Source of the DNA: Myxocyprinus asiaticus
Lineage: Eukaryota; Chordata; Actinopteri; Cypriniformes; Catostomidae
Length of the DNA: 64,000 nt
Assembly (NCBI RefSeq): GCF_019703515.2
Contig: NC_059351.1
Span: forward strand, 17,391,501-17,455,500
Reading direction: 5' to 3'
Shown: positions 9,579 to 20,019 of the stretch, in pieces
How positions within the stretch are numbered: position 1 is the stretch's first letter
Layout: every line of letters starts with the position of its first letter
Position numbers and translations under genes: made by a program
Notes under the pieces: model-generated
Told to the model about the DNA's origin: nothing
The model's database searches: none
The model's input: the letters and a program-made list of their open reading frames with translations, nothing else

Positions 9579-9974
9579 TGTAACACTTCTCAGTGAAAGG
9601 AGGAGGTGAGAAGCAGATTTCCTGGTTCAGGTAAGCATTTTATTCTCCTCACTGCAGCAGATACACTCTTTCAGGGTTTTCATGCTGTTCAATAATTCAC
9701 TCTCAAAATAAACAAACTTCTTCACAATAATAAACTCTTAGCTTCGCAATAATAAACTCTTAGCTTCGCAATAATAAACTCTTGGCTTCACAATAGGGTC
9801 TCTGGTACCCAGGCTCTCTCTCTCGTCTACCTGCGGTGTGGCTCTATTTATGCCGCTCTCCCTGTGCTCACTGAAATTAGAGACAGGTGTTAGACATAAT
9901 TTAGCTCAGGTGTAAGCGCCCTTACTGCTTTCTCTCACTCTGGAGAGATGCTTGACCACGCCCCCGCTGCCACA
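9579..9974 (-). repeat. 5' LTR of the short element
   Basis: On the minus strand it begins TGTGGCAGCGGGGGCGTGG and ends ...GAAGTGTTACA. It carries three copies of a 23-bp unit (AATAATAAACTCTTAGCTTCG type, 9722-9794). It lacks the sequence of the other LTR outside the terminal block. Confidence 0.75.
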
Positions 9975-10369
9975 CCAACATAAAACCACTGCTGTGTAAA
10001 AAAATACACATTTGTTTATTGACTTAAAGCCTTATAGTTACTGATAAATAGCTAATTTGACAACTTCCCCTTGTGACAACTGGCCCTGGTATTTCCTATA
10101 ATGAAGGGGAAAAGCAAAATTTCAAGACCTATCAGTGTGCATAAAATGTCTCTGCCAAGTTTTTGTCTTTAAAATATTATATAAAAAAAATATATATAAT
10201 ATTAAAATAATACTTTAGCTGCACTATAAGAATAACATATGTTTGACATTTAGTTAATCTAGATTTTGTAATAGCCTGGAATCAATTTTATTGGCTGTAC
10301 ATTCCAAGACAAGCATCACTATTAGATTACTTAGAGTTAGTACCACTAATTATGAATGTTTTCAAAAAG
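9975..10369. other. AT-rich non-coding sequence
   Basis: AT-rich with a short poly-A/TA tract near 10170-10205. Nothing else was recognised. Confidence 0.5.
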
Positions 10370-10620
10370 GTTTCCCAAACATTGCTACTGGCCCTTCTGC
10401 CACGCCCCCATTTTCTATTGTTTAGATAAACAGAAAGTGCTGCCCCAAAGGTTGAGCCAGAATTTGACAAGTCCATCTGCTCAAACAAACGTTTTATTAA
10501 TGCCACAGTGTTTACACTCTTCGTGAAATCAACCCATGAATGGCTTACTTGTTTGTATTTGCACTCTAAACAGGGATAGGAAGTGTTTTATCATTGAAAA
10601 AATGACACACTTCACCTTTA
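10370..10620. repeat. Partial MITE-like repeat ending CACTTCACCTTTAAA
   Basis: The right end reads GACACACTTCACCTTTAAA, the inverse of an AGGTGAAGTGTG-type terminus, and the interior includes GGGGCAGCAC and a GCCACGCCCCCAT block seen in fish MITEs. A matching left end was not found, so it is probably truncated. Confidence 0.45.
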
Positions 10621-12614
10621 AATAGATACTGTTGCAATAAAAAAAGATATACTCACATTTTTCTTCACCTCGGTTTAGTTTTATGTCCGAGTGAGCTGAG
10701 AAACCTATTAGTTCCAGTTTTATACTTACAGAATACCAATGGCCAGGCGTGCACGTCAATGGTGAGTGCACCCAAGGGAGGGTATACGCCACTGGTCACC
10801 ATCTACAACGCACTAACTTTCAGACACATGGGGTGACCATAAGGGCTTCTGTCTCGCCCACACATAGTTCAGCTCTCCTGCATGTTATAAGAAGAGCTCA
10901 GAGGCATGAAATTAAACACAATCTGTTAAAGTTTTGATTCCAAGCCAAGTCTGAATGTTAATGGTAAAACTCTGATCTGTCGCCACATAGAGTGCAAAGC
11001 TCTTTTCCCCTTCAAAATCTCTGAAGTAAAATGCGTAGGACAAGGTATATTATATATATTCAAATAGAAAAGCCTTAAGATTCAGTTGTAAGCTAAATGG
11101 CCATTTCTTACTGCACATGGATCACTGAACAGTTAATATGCCTTAGCCCTCTTGATTTAACTTTAGCTGTATGGATAATTTCCATATGAAAAATGATTGA
11201 GGCCCGTAACATACTCTAAACATTGTGAATGCAAATGCTTCTTGCAACGCAAGCTTGACTTCATTCGTCATTCTCAAATGTCCAAGACTACAATTCAATG
11301 TTGCCAAGAGGGGCGCTATGGACCTTACACAGAGTAGCACCATATTTAATTTTTTATGAGAATAAAAACTGTGAGGCTGTAAGGGAAATCTATTCATCAG
11401 GTAGTGAAAATTATATGTGATCAAGGACCTTTATATAAAGCATGCCATCGCATAGAATGCAAGTCTATCGCTGCATTCAATTTTCATGGGAAGCTCGTAC
11501 TTACGGCAAGATGGCGAAATCATATAAAATCGTATTACTTTTACACCAACCAATTGGATTGTAAATACGATCTGATAAGCATTCAAGTGATTTGAGATTC
11601 ATATTTCTTTCCCTCTTTTTCACTTACTGACAACAAAAATAATTTTTCTAGCACCAATACAACAAAATGAAGAGCAAAGTGACACATCAGGTGTGAAATT
11701 GATGTGTTATCTCTATTTTATCATTCTCGTGCCACCACATATATACCATTTCAAGGATGTAAACAATAACAAAGGAATTAGAATGCTACTGGCCAAGAAG
11801 CACTTTCAGTATCATTACCCAAATAAGGCTCTGAGTTAACATATTTTTTCAAAGGACATCAAAGGTTTACCTGAAGTGACTTATCCAGATGTGTTGTTGA
11901 TACTGAGCGTAAATGCCAGAGAGGCAATGAAACTGTTTTGTAGTTTAGATGTTCACAATTATTTCCTTAGTGAAGAGATTGGGAATACTGGATCGCTCCT
12001 ATTGTAATCAATGAAGCTTTCTGTGTGACCTTCGGACAAGGTAAGGTGAGTCGTTATGGTTAAAAGTGTCTGATTAATGAGTAAATGTAAATGTCTTGCG
12101 CAGCTTCATTCATTATAATGGGCGCGGTATACATTCACTTTTAGAGCTCTACCTATCAAACTTACAAATAGTTGGCATAAATTTTGTTCACCTACCAGAG
12201 ATAAGATGTGTGCTACAGTTTTTAACACTGCACATATCCAGCCATCTCGCTTCACTGCACCGGACGCGTCTATTTGTGGTTGTTTTTTCGGAAATCTAAA
12301 CACTTTAATTTCCATTAGTTCCAGGCATCCAGTCACCGTAAAACATGGTCCACATTTTAATAATGACATTTTATGACAATCGTGCTAAAGTTAGAAACAT
12401 TAATCATGTTAAAGTCATTATGAATGAAGTGCCTCCTGCAGGTTTTTTGAATGAGTATGACAACTAGAAAGAAATGTTCAAGAAACAAAGACATAATTTC
12501 CTTAAACTGATGAATAGTCCTTGAAAGGGTCTATAATGTTGGGAAATTGAGTTTTGTTGCTCAGTACAAAAAAATGCATACAAACTAAACTATACAGTCA
12601 AAATTCACAAGAAA
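10621..12614. other. Non-coding sequence without recognised elements
   Basis: Short ORFs here show no family signature. Composition is AT-rich with moderate GC around 11250-11340 and 12100-12330. I see no inverted ends, tRNA boxes or long repeats. Confidence 0.5.
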
Positions 12615-12931
12615 ACGTCTTGGTTACGTGATGGAGGGAACGAGACGTTGTGTCCCTCCTGCCGCGGCGCTGAACCGACCGCTGACATGGCCTGGACTCT
12701 CTCTTGGCTCCTCAGCACAACTGAATGAGTGGTGCACATCATCACCTTTTATACCCGTATGTCCGGGGTGGAGAGTGGCATGCAAATTTCACTCGCCAAT
12801 TTTCATTGGCCTTTTCTGAATAAAGCAAAGGTGATAGGGGTTCTCAAGAGCGAACCCCTAGTGTCACTACATCAACACAACATCTCGTTCCCTCCCTCAG
12901 GGAACAGAGGTTACATCAGTAACCAAGATGT
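12615..12931. mobile_element. DIRS terminal fragment with its own inverted ends
   Basis: The left end ACGTCTTGGTTACGTGA...GGAGGGAACGAGACGTTGTGT is mirrored at the right end by a sequence ending CAGTAACCAAGATGT. The interior (12720-12870) matches the right-terminal region of DIRS copy A near 15290-15430 (TTTTATACCCGTATGTCCGG, ATTTTCATTGGCCTTTTCTG, CCCCTAGTGTCACTAC). It sits directly against the left inverted terminal repeat of copy A, so right-end and left-end sequences of DIRS are adjacent here. Confidence 0.7.
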
Positions 12932-13130
12932 TCCTTGTCTGTCACTCACTCAACGTTGTGTCGATGTGGTGACACTAGGGGTTCCTATACAAAATGCCGC
13001 AGGCACTGAACCATGTCACGAGGTATGGAGGAGCGGACATGGGCAGGCTGCTGCGTTCCTCACAGGGAAGAGGCAGGAGGAGGCACTTACCTGAGGAGGC
13101 TACAGGCGGTGGCCTTTCCTGATTTTTGTA

Positions 13131-13330
13131 TTAAGCAATTTCCCACTGAGCACCTGCTATAATAGCGCTGGGGTATTGCTCTTCCCTCTCTATCGCTCCC
13201 TTCGCCAGGAGGGTGGTGACCTCTGCCCGAAGGACCGAGGCATCCTCGCCTCGCACTGCGGCGCCTGTCTGGCGAACTGGATCGCGTAGCCGAGCCGGAT
13301 CGTCCTGATGAGCCATCGCGACGGGCTGGA
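13131..13330 (-). pseudogene. DIRS RT N-terminal fragment
   Basis: The frames read LVPLAQRLEAWL, then IRLGYAIQF and EVTTLLAKGAIE. This resembles the start of DIRS RT (xxGYxLQF...EIxxLLxKGAIE), here with frameshifts. The catalytic YxDD block is absent because the element is truncated after this point. Confidence 0.7.
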
Positions 13331-13899
13331 AAGCACTAACCAGGCTTCCAGCCTCTGTGCTAATGGCACCAGGGGGATGATTGGATTTATCACGCCCGGG
13401 GTGGGTGGTTCACGGCGAGGCAGAGCAGACGCCCCTCCAGGAAGATCGTCTGGGGAGGCGTACTGCCCCGCGAGCCTGCAACAGTGGCTGGTGGCTGGGG
13501 CTGGTGAGCAGCCCCAAGAACCACCGTACTTACCTGTTTGCCGGCTTTCTTTAGACGGAAAACAAGGGAACGCGAGATACTCGCGTCCCGCTCATTGACC
13601 GGAAAGACTTTCAGCGCCTGGCCTTCGTGAGCATGAGGGCCGGAGGGGCTGAGTATTGGAGAATGACCCAGGGAATGAGGAAACTGCTCTTTTATTGACA
13701 ATTTGGGTGCCGGGGCCCAGAAGGTACCCGGCAATGTTACGAGGGTACTCACCTCGTGCTGGCCCAGGGACGGGAGTGGGACCCATGTGCACACCTGGGT
13801 CAGGCCAGTCAACGAGAGTCGCCTCATCCCTGGGCCGCCTGTCTCAGGGCCGCTTCGAAGCCCGTCCGGGGTTCTTGGTGGCCGGCTGACAGGCAGATG

Positions 13900-15072
13900 T
13901 TACCACCTTCCTGCAGGAGGATCTTCTTCTCAGAGACCAGCGTGCAGGCTCTGATGGTGGGGGAGCAGGAGCCGATGCCCAGGAGGACAGCCCTTGCGAG
14001 AGGCAGATGGGGCACAGGACTTCGGAGGCCTGTAGGCAGCTGAGTTGTGCCGCAGCAGGATGTGTTTGATGGTCTCAGTCTGCTTCTTCACCATCGAGAA
14101 CTGATGGGCGAAGTCCTCGAAGAGTCCCCCTTGGGAGATGGGCGCATCGAGAAAGCGGACTTTCTCGGCGTCACGCATCTCCACAAGGTTAAGCCACAGG
14201 TGCCGCTCTTGGACCACCAAGGACCACCATCGTCCAGCCCAGGGTGCGCACCGTGACTTTAGTCGCCCGTAGAGCGAGGTCGGTTGCGGTACGCAGTTCC
14301 TGCATAAGCCCTGGTTCGGTCCTACCCTCGTGCAGATCTTTAAGTGCCTTGGCCTGGTGGACCCGCAGGATAGCCATGGCGTACAGGGCGGAGGTGGCCT
14401 GACAAAGAAAATATACATGCCTTGGAAGGGAGCCTTGGTTGGTTCCTCCAGGTGGCTGCGCCCTGTGGGCATAAATGCACCGCTACAGCGCACTCTACCT
14501 GGGGAAGCTCGACGTATCCCTTAGCCGCTCCGCCGTCGAGGGTAGTTGGTGGACAAGCCGGCGAAGTGTGTCTCTACTGCCTGAGAGCAGGAGCTCAGGA
14601 GATTTGTCCACTTCCGAAGCCCACCCTCCGATGCTGCGACCGATAACTCATCCTTGTTGCGAGCCACGAACAAGACATTAAATCTGCCCTGAGGCGGACC
14701 GCCTGCTTTGCTCGTGAACTCTACCGGGCAGAACGAGCGTGCTGAGGGATGGGAGGTCCACGGGGACTGAGCCGGCAGAAACGCTCCCATATCCACATCC
14801 AGATCACCCGTGGTGCTCGCCAACGCAGCCGCCTGAGACTCAACCCAGGACGGACCGGGTCGGGAAGTAGCCGCGGTGGCTCTCTGCTTCACGAAGAAGG
14901 AAGAGAGCCGAGACCGCAACGTTCTCATGGGCATGTTCTCACATTGAGAGCATGGCCCCTCCACAAAAGCTGCCTCAGCGTGCTGGCAGCCCAAGCACTC
15001 GAGACAGATTTCATGGCCATCCGGTGGGGAGAGATAATGGCCACAGCCAGTAGCATAAAGGCGAAAGGACAT
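13900..15072 (-). pseudogene. DIRS gag, copy A (frameshifted)
   Basis: The first part is open from the ATG at 15072 to 14521 and shows the DIRS gag N-terminal Cys/His pattern: GCGHYLSPPDGHEICLECLG, then GPCSQCENM. The C-terminal part (VVQERHLWLNLVEM, APISQGGLFEDF, FSMVKKQTETIKHIL) is in another frame. It closely parallels the gag of copy B (38662-39234 and 37906-38133). Gag packages the element RNA. Confidence 0.78.
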
Positions 15073-15478
15073 TTTTTAAAAGACACCAATCGTTTGTGCG
15101 AGCTCTTTTAGAGAAAATATACTCTTTTGAAATATACTCTTTTAACACCTGTAGACTCAGCCGCCGAAGCGCCCAGGGGAAGCACAACACTCGATCATGC
15201 GAGGGTGACTGCTGATATGTGCTGTAAATTCCTGCAGCAGAAGGTAAGGTGATGGGACGTACACACATGCGCTCGGCTCCGAAGAACAAGTCTGAATGAG
15301 TGGTGCACGCCATCTCCTTTTATACCCGTATATCCGGGGCGGAGAGTGGCATGAAAATTCCACTCGCCAATTTTCATTGACCTTTTCTGAATAAAGCAAA
15401 GGTGATTGGGGCTCTCAAGAGCAAACCCCTAGTGTCACTATATTGACACAATGTCAAGTGAGTGACAGACAGGGAAAC

Positions 15479-17820
15479 TGAATTATTACCAAAACGAATT
15501 TGCTTGGGAGAGGCAGCTTAATGAAAGTCACGAGTTTCCCACTCTGCCGTGCAAAGGCAAAAGGCCGTAACTTCGTTTTTGGTCGAAAATGTGTTATTGA
15601 TATTTTTGAGACATCCAAGACCTCCTTTATCATGTGGATAAGTATCTTGAGTCAATTTTGTTGTTTTTTCGAGAAAATAATGGGTTGTCTTAACACTAAC
15701 CCTAACTCCCAAAAGCCCAGGAGAAACCCAGGCAGAACTCCGTAACTCCAATTACTGCTCTTTGACTTTGTTTTGGAACGCTCAAATTGAGTTAGGTTAC
15801 TCTGCCTTTGTTTAGCCGTGCGTCAAAATGAAGTTACTGTGCCGGCATGGAGTTACTGTACTCTGCCTTTGTTTTTAAATTAAAGTTTACCACATTTAAA
15901 TTATGGTGTAGCCTGTGTACTGTCATACATCTGTCATTGAGGTAATCTGACACACACGATACCTGAATAAAAGTGTAGTAAACAAATATTGTTGAGTGTT
16001 TTTCTATAGCGTTTAAGGGTGGCCTCTTAAGGGAAAATAATGGTTGAGATGGCTTTGAAATGCCGACATCAAGGTCAAGGTAAGAAAGTGTGTAACACAA
16101 AAGATGCATTAGACAAATGAATTAGATAGATAGATCGCAATCTACTTCATTTAGCTAGCTAGCAGCCTATAGCATAAATAGGCTACTCGGCTATCCAATG
16201 AATAGGCTACCAAACTGCTCCATATAACAAAGCACTGTAAACAAGCAAAGACTAGATAACTTGCCAGCAATAAGTAATCGTAAATATTCTCAAAGTTTTT
16301 TTTTCCATAATGCAGATTATTCATTCAGTGCCAGCCTGTCAGTGACAGCTGTCAACATCAGTGTGAGTGACAGTCTGGGGCTGCCCACTAGTTGCACGAG
16401 TGTGGACTCGAATGCCATGACAGCGTAGCATGTAGCATGATCGCACATAAAATCAGTAGTAACAGTTCGCAGTTAAATCTGTCCTACCTTTTCTAGTAAC
16501 CCGATAAAATCCATGGCAATGAACGTCATCGCAGATGTTTAATCCACAACAATCCACAAGCATTCTGATTTCTGAGCATTATTCCTACTTGCTGGCGTTC
16601 ACATCAATCCACAAGTCGATCTTTTAGGCTAGGCTACTTTCATTCAATTCGATGTAAAAGCACTTAGGCTAACTTATGACTTGTATCCTTTTATGTTAGT
16701 GAACACTGCAATAAATAAATTGGTTTCAAAATGGTATCCAAGCACATGTATAACTTTTTGTCTGGATGTCAGTTACGGTCAGATTCATAAAAACAATTAA
16801 TATAGTCACATTATATTATAGCCTTTGAGATTGGCCAATCCAGTCCACCAGTCAGAGAGCTGTGCATTGGAGCATGGTAGCCATATTTAACCCTTGATTA
16901 ACCAGCTGTGGCACTACCTTGTAGGCCTGTGGCTGTATTTATTATCTCTTATTCCAATCCCATGCATTTTAAATTTGTACATGATTTGTTATATCTTTGC
17001 ATTCCATTATTAATTAAATTATTTTGTTTACTCATTAGAAATATGCTTATCTTGTATTTATTCATATAATTAAGTGTCACCTATCTGCAGTCAACCTGTT
17101 AGTTTTGCTGCACGCCAATTGAAGATATTCTTTACCGCTATGGAGGTATGTGTCATGTCTAATGTATTAAAAATGCTATCAGAATACAACCAAAGCACAG
17201 GATAGCAATAAGTACATGGCTATAAGTAATTGTAAATCAACCAAAATAAATGCCATGATCACTAGATTTTATACAGGTGTTACTATAATGATTTTGTAAA
17301 TGGTGATCAGCAACAAAATATTGATAATGTGGAAGTTACTGCCTTTTGCCTTGGTGTGAATTCTCACTTTTTGCAGACAATACAAAGGCAGAGTACAGTA
17401 ACTTCAAAATAGGGGTCAAAAGTAAAGTTTGAGCTCAAGATTTTTTTATGTACATAAATTTCATTACTAAAACATCTAATTGCTGGATTTCCAGTGTCCT
17501 ACCTATAATACATTTGGCTGGACAACTAGAAAACTTTAAAGTCATTTTATTCAGTTCCACACTCTAGCGAGTTAAGGTCTTTTGCCTTTGTAGGGCAGCA
17601 CTGGTAATTATGACTTTGTGGTGGCATTCATGTGTGCTCAACTCGTGAATACAATCATTCCGACATGACACATTTTCATCCACATAAAATTCAATAAGGC
17701 CTCTATACTGACTAAGATCTATAGCAGGCTGTAGCATAAACTGTCTATGGTTGGTTTTCTCTCTCTGATCACCTACTGTCATGGCAATGCATCTGTTTGA
17801 AGACAGTCTTGCTGAGTAAG
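15479..17820. repeat. Inverted-repeat-rich region (foldback-like element)
   Basis: A perfect 21-bp inverted repeat, GTTACTGTACTCTGCCTTTGT at 15852-15872 and its complement at 17382-17402, encloses 1.5 kb of AT-rich, non-coding DNA. A related motif AAGGCAAAAGGC-GTAAC occurs at about 15556 and inverted at 17337-17354 and about 17571-17590. These repeated, inverted short termini suggest a foldback or multi-TIR DNA element, possibly several overlapping copies. No transposase was recognised. Confidence 0.5.
17564..17815 (-). repeat. Dispersed repeat, copy 1
   Basis: The minus strand contains CAGTAGGTGATCAGAGAGAG and a stretch ending ATAGATCTTAGTCAGTATAG. It is about 90% similar over some 125 bp to 24945-25070 on the plus strand. 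A 72-codon frame is open but matches nothing I recognise. The lower end carries the CAAAGGCAAAAG motif of the neighbouring inverted repeats. Confidence 0.6.
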
Positions 17821-20019
17821 AAAGTCGACGTGTTTAAAGCAAGGAGAATAATAGCACACAATGAGGTCTATAAATATCTGAAGAGAGCTAACTGTTAGCA
17901 TTCCCATTCATCTCAATGACAGTTTCTCAGCTGACCTGCATGCTACCATCTTTGCTCACCTAAGCCTCACCACAAGAACGCACACAGTCCCAAGCCCTTT
18001 ATTAGCGATGATCATGAGCTGGTTTTACACTGTTAAAAGCCCTCTAAAATATTTAAATAATTGTGATTCATATGTTTTTTACTAAAAATATTTAGTCAGA
18101 AAACATGGCTACGCTTTCAATGCATGTCAATGGAAAAATATGTTTTTTGCCTGGATAACGGTGTAGTTATGACATCTACCAGCAGGAGCCATACCAACTA
18201 AACAAACCTTGCCCCCCTATAAACACATCCAGGTTAATGGCACAGACACCTGAAGGTAACTCTATCACCCCATTGAGTACTGGGGTAGTTAACACCACAA
18301 CACTAAATCATATCCGCTTGCAATGCACTCGTCTTGTCTACAGCATTAAAAAAGTCTGCATACTTGTCTAACGTATGTTTCCGAGATGTTAAGTCATTTG
18401 TTTGTCTAGTTGTATTTATAGCAAAACTACTTGCATAAAAAAAAAAAATAAATAAATAAACAAATAAAAAAATTTGCAACAACTGCTTTACTGACAACAC
18501 ATTCCAAATAACTGTGGGCTAACAGCACTTGTTTAAAAAGATTATACATATATAACTGTAGCAACATTCCAAATTTAATGAAACAAAATCTTTTGTTTAC
18601 TTATCCTAACTGCAAAATCTGAATTTCAAAAGTGTATCGAACAAAACTAATGGCCATATATTTATGAAACGAGTGTAGCAATAGCCAAGAGAGTGCAGTC
18701 TACCCACGGTTTTCCATCCCAAGCATCTCTTCTCTTGATTCTCTCTTTACCTACAGACCAAAGAGCAACCAGCCTGCCTGAAACAGCAGGGCAATGATGT
18801 AGCCCATTTCCTTGTCAAAGTTGCCCTATTCAGGTCCTTCATTAGCAAAGCAATTCAAGCCTTGCTGATTATGTCGGATTCTGTCTGATTCTGTTTGTCT
18901 GCAGCTATTTGACTTCATTATTGTATGGCTGCTGGTGGCGAGAACACTGACTTAACCCCTATTACAGCTTCACCTCCTGAGCTAGAGCCGAGATAATTAA
19001 TCCATTTACACAGAGTAGGTGAGAATGAGAACTATTAGAGGTGCTGCTTAAACAAAATTCTAATGTTTAACCAAAAATTAGGTTTATATATATATATATA
19101 TATATATATAGCCCATTCAGGTACATTTCAGTCGTTTCACCCACCTAACACTAGGTTTCATTGTTCTTTGCCGCTAGGCTACAAGCTTGGTCCTGAAATA
19201 GATCCAAGAACTATCCCTATAATTTTTCAGTTCTGGAGCAAAATACAAGGAAAAATATTTCAGCATCTAAGATATCCAATATTTCAGAAATGCTTAAGTG
19301 ACGTGCAATTTACAGCGCTTTCCAATGCAATTAAACAACAATTTGGGCTTCATAGAGCTGTTTTCGCAAATGTTTTTTGAAACAGCATTCGCAACACTTG
19401 CATAATGTGATGTATTTCCAAGAGAAACAGGATATCTAATCAGTTAAAATGTAGGGCCACAATGCATTTGTATGCAATAACATTGACAAACATTAAGTTT
19501 TGATGCTCCAAATTTCTCCAAATGTGCTTTTTCAGTGCTTGATGGGATCAAACAAGTTTTAATACTACTGCCAAAAGTAAAACTGAGCTTCAGCCATAAC
19601 AAGCTAATGTTGGAATTTAGTGTGAAACCTTAGAGGGTTTCCCAGATTAGGATGGCTCTTTGTAAAGGAGTGTAGATTGAGCTGTTGTGTCTATAAACAC
19701 AGGTTGCCAGGAGTTGTAAGAATGTCACATGATGGCTGGTCAGTGGCATTGTCATAGCGAGATAATAGTGGCGAGTCATTGTGAGTGAACTATAGTTAGT
19801 CAAGCCCAATACTCGTGCCACATCACAAAGAGCACCTGACACATTTTTTTATTTTATTTTTTATAAAAAAAAAAATTTAAATGTAAAACAGGGATGAAAT
19901 GTTGTTATTATCAATTTCATATCCTAAATTGGGTTACACTTAATACTGAGAATTAACACTGGACATTAAGTGCCGAGTCAACTCAGTACCTAAATTGTTT
20001 ATTACACAAAAGTATACAA
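17821..20019. other. Non-coding sequence with small low-complexity tracts
   Basis: It contains an A-rich (AAAT)n tract at about 18436-18475 and a (TA)n at 19087-19111. The part 18720-19030 is balanced in composition, free of repeats and could be conserved non-coding sequence, which cannot be tested here. The 105-codon frame at 19063-19380 begins in the (TA)n and has no family signature. Confidence 0.5.

Larger units (their letters stand above)
8747..9974 (-). mobile_element. Short GC-rich LTR element with two unlike LTRs
   Basis: On the minus strand the order is LTR (9974-9579), primer binding site TGGTGCCGAAACCCGGGA (9577-9560), about 590 bp of GC-rich internal sequence, a purine-rich tract (GGAGAGGAAGGGGGGA, 8985-8970) and a second LTR (8969-8747). 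Both LTRs have TG...CA ends and share a similar terminal block (CAGTGGAAAGGAGGAGG on the plus strand), but otherwise differ strongly in sequence and length (396 and 223 bp). Flanks GCAAC and CCAAC match at 4 of 5 bases and may be the target duplication. There is no gag or pol, so it is non-autonomous (TRIM-like) or a deletion product. Confidence 0.75.
12932..15478 (-). mobile_element. DIRS-type tyrosine-recombinase retrotransposon, copy A (deleted)
   Basis: Inverted terminal repeats face each other: CTGTCACTCACT...TGGTGACACTAGGGG at the left (about 12940-12988) and CCCCTAGTGTCACT...GAGTGACAGACAGG at the right (about 15425-15474). The minus strand carries the 5' leader, gag (about 15072-13900) and the beginning of RT (13330-13131). 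The rest of RT, RNase H and the recombinase are deleted. DIRS elements integrate with a tyrosine recombinase through circular DNA and make no target duplication, and none is seen. Confidence 0.82.

Noticed and set aside
8901..9609. Overlapping ORFs of 80-226 codons in several frames, and the GC-rich island as a possible promoter CpG island of a host gene
   Set aside because: The region lies between a primer binding site and a purine tract inside an LTR element, and is made of GC-rich tandem repeats that keep all frames open by chance. No domain is recognisable in any frame.
19063..19380. 105-codon ORF
   Set aside because: It begins in a (TA)n microsatellite (YIYIYIYI) and lacks any family motif.
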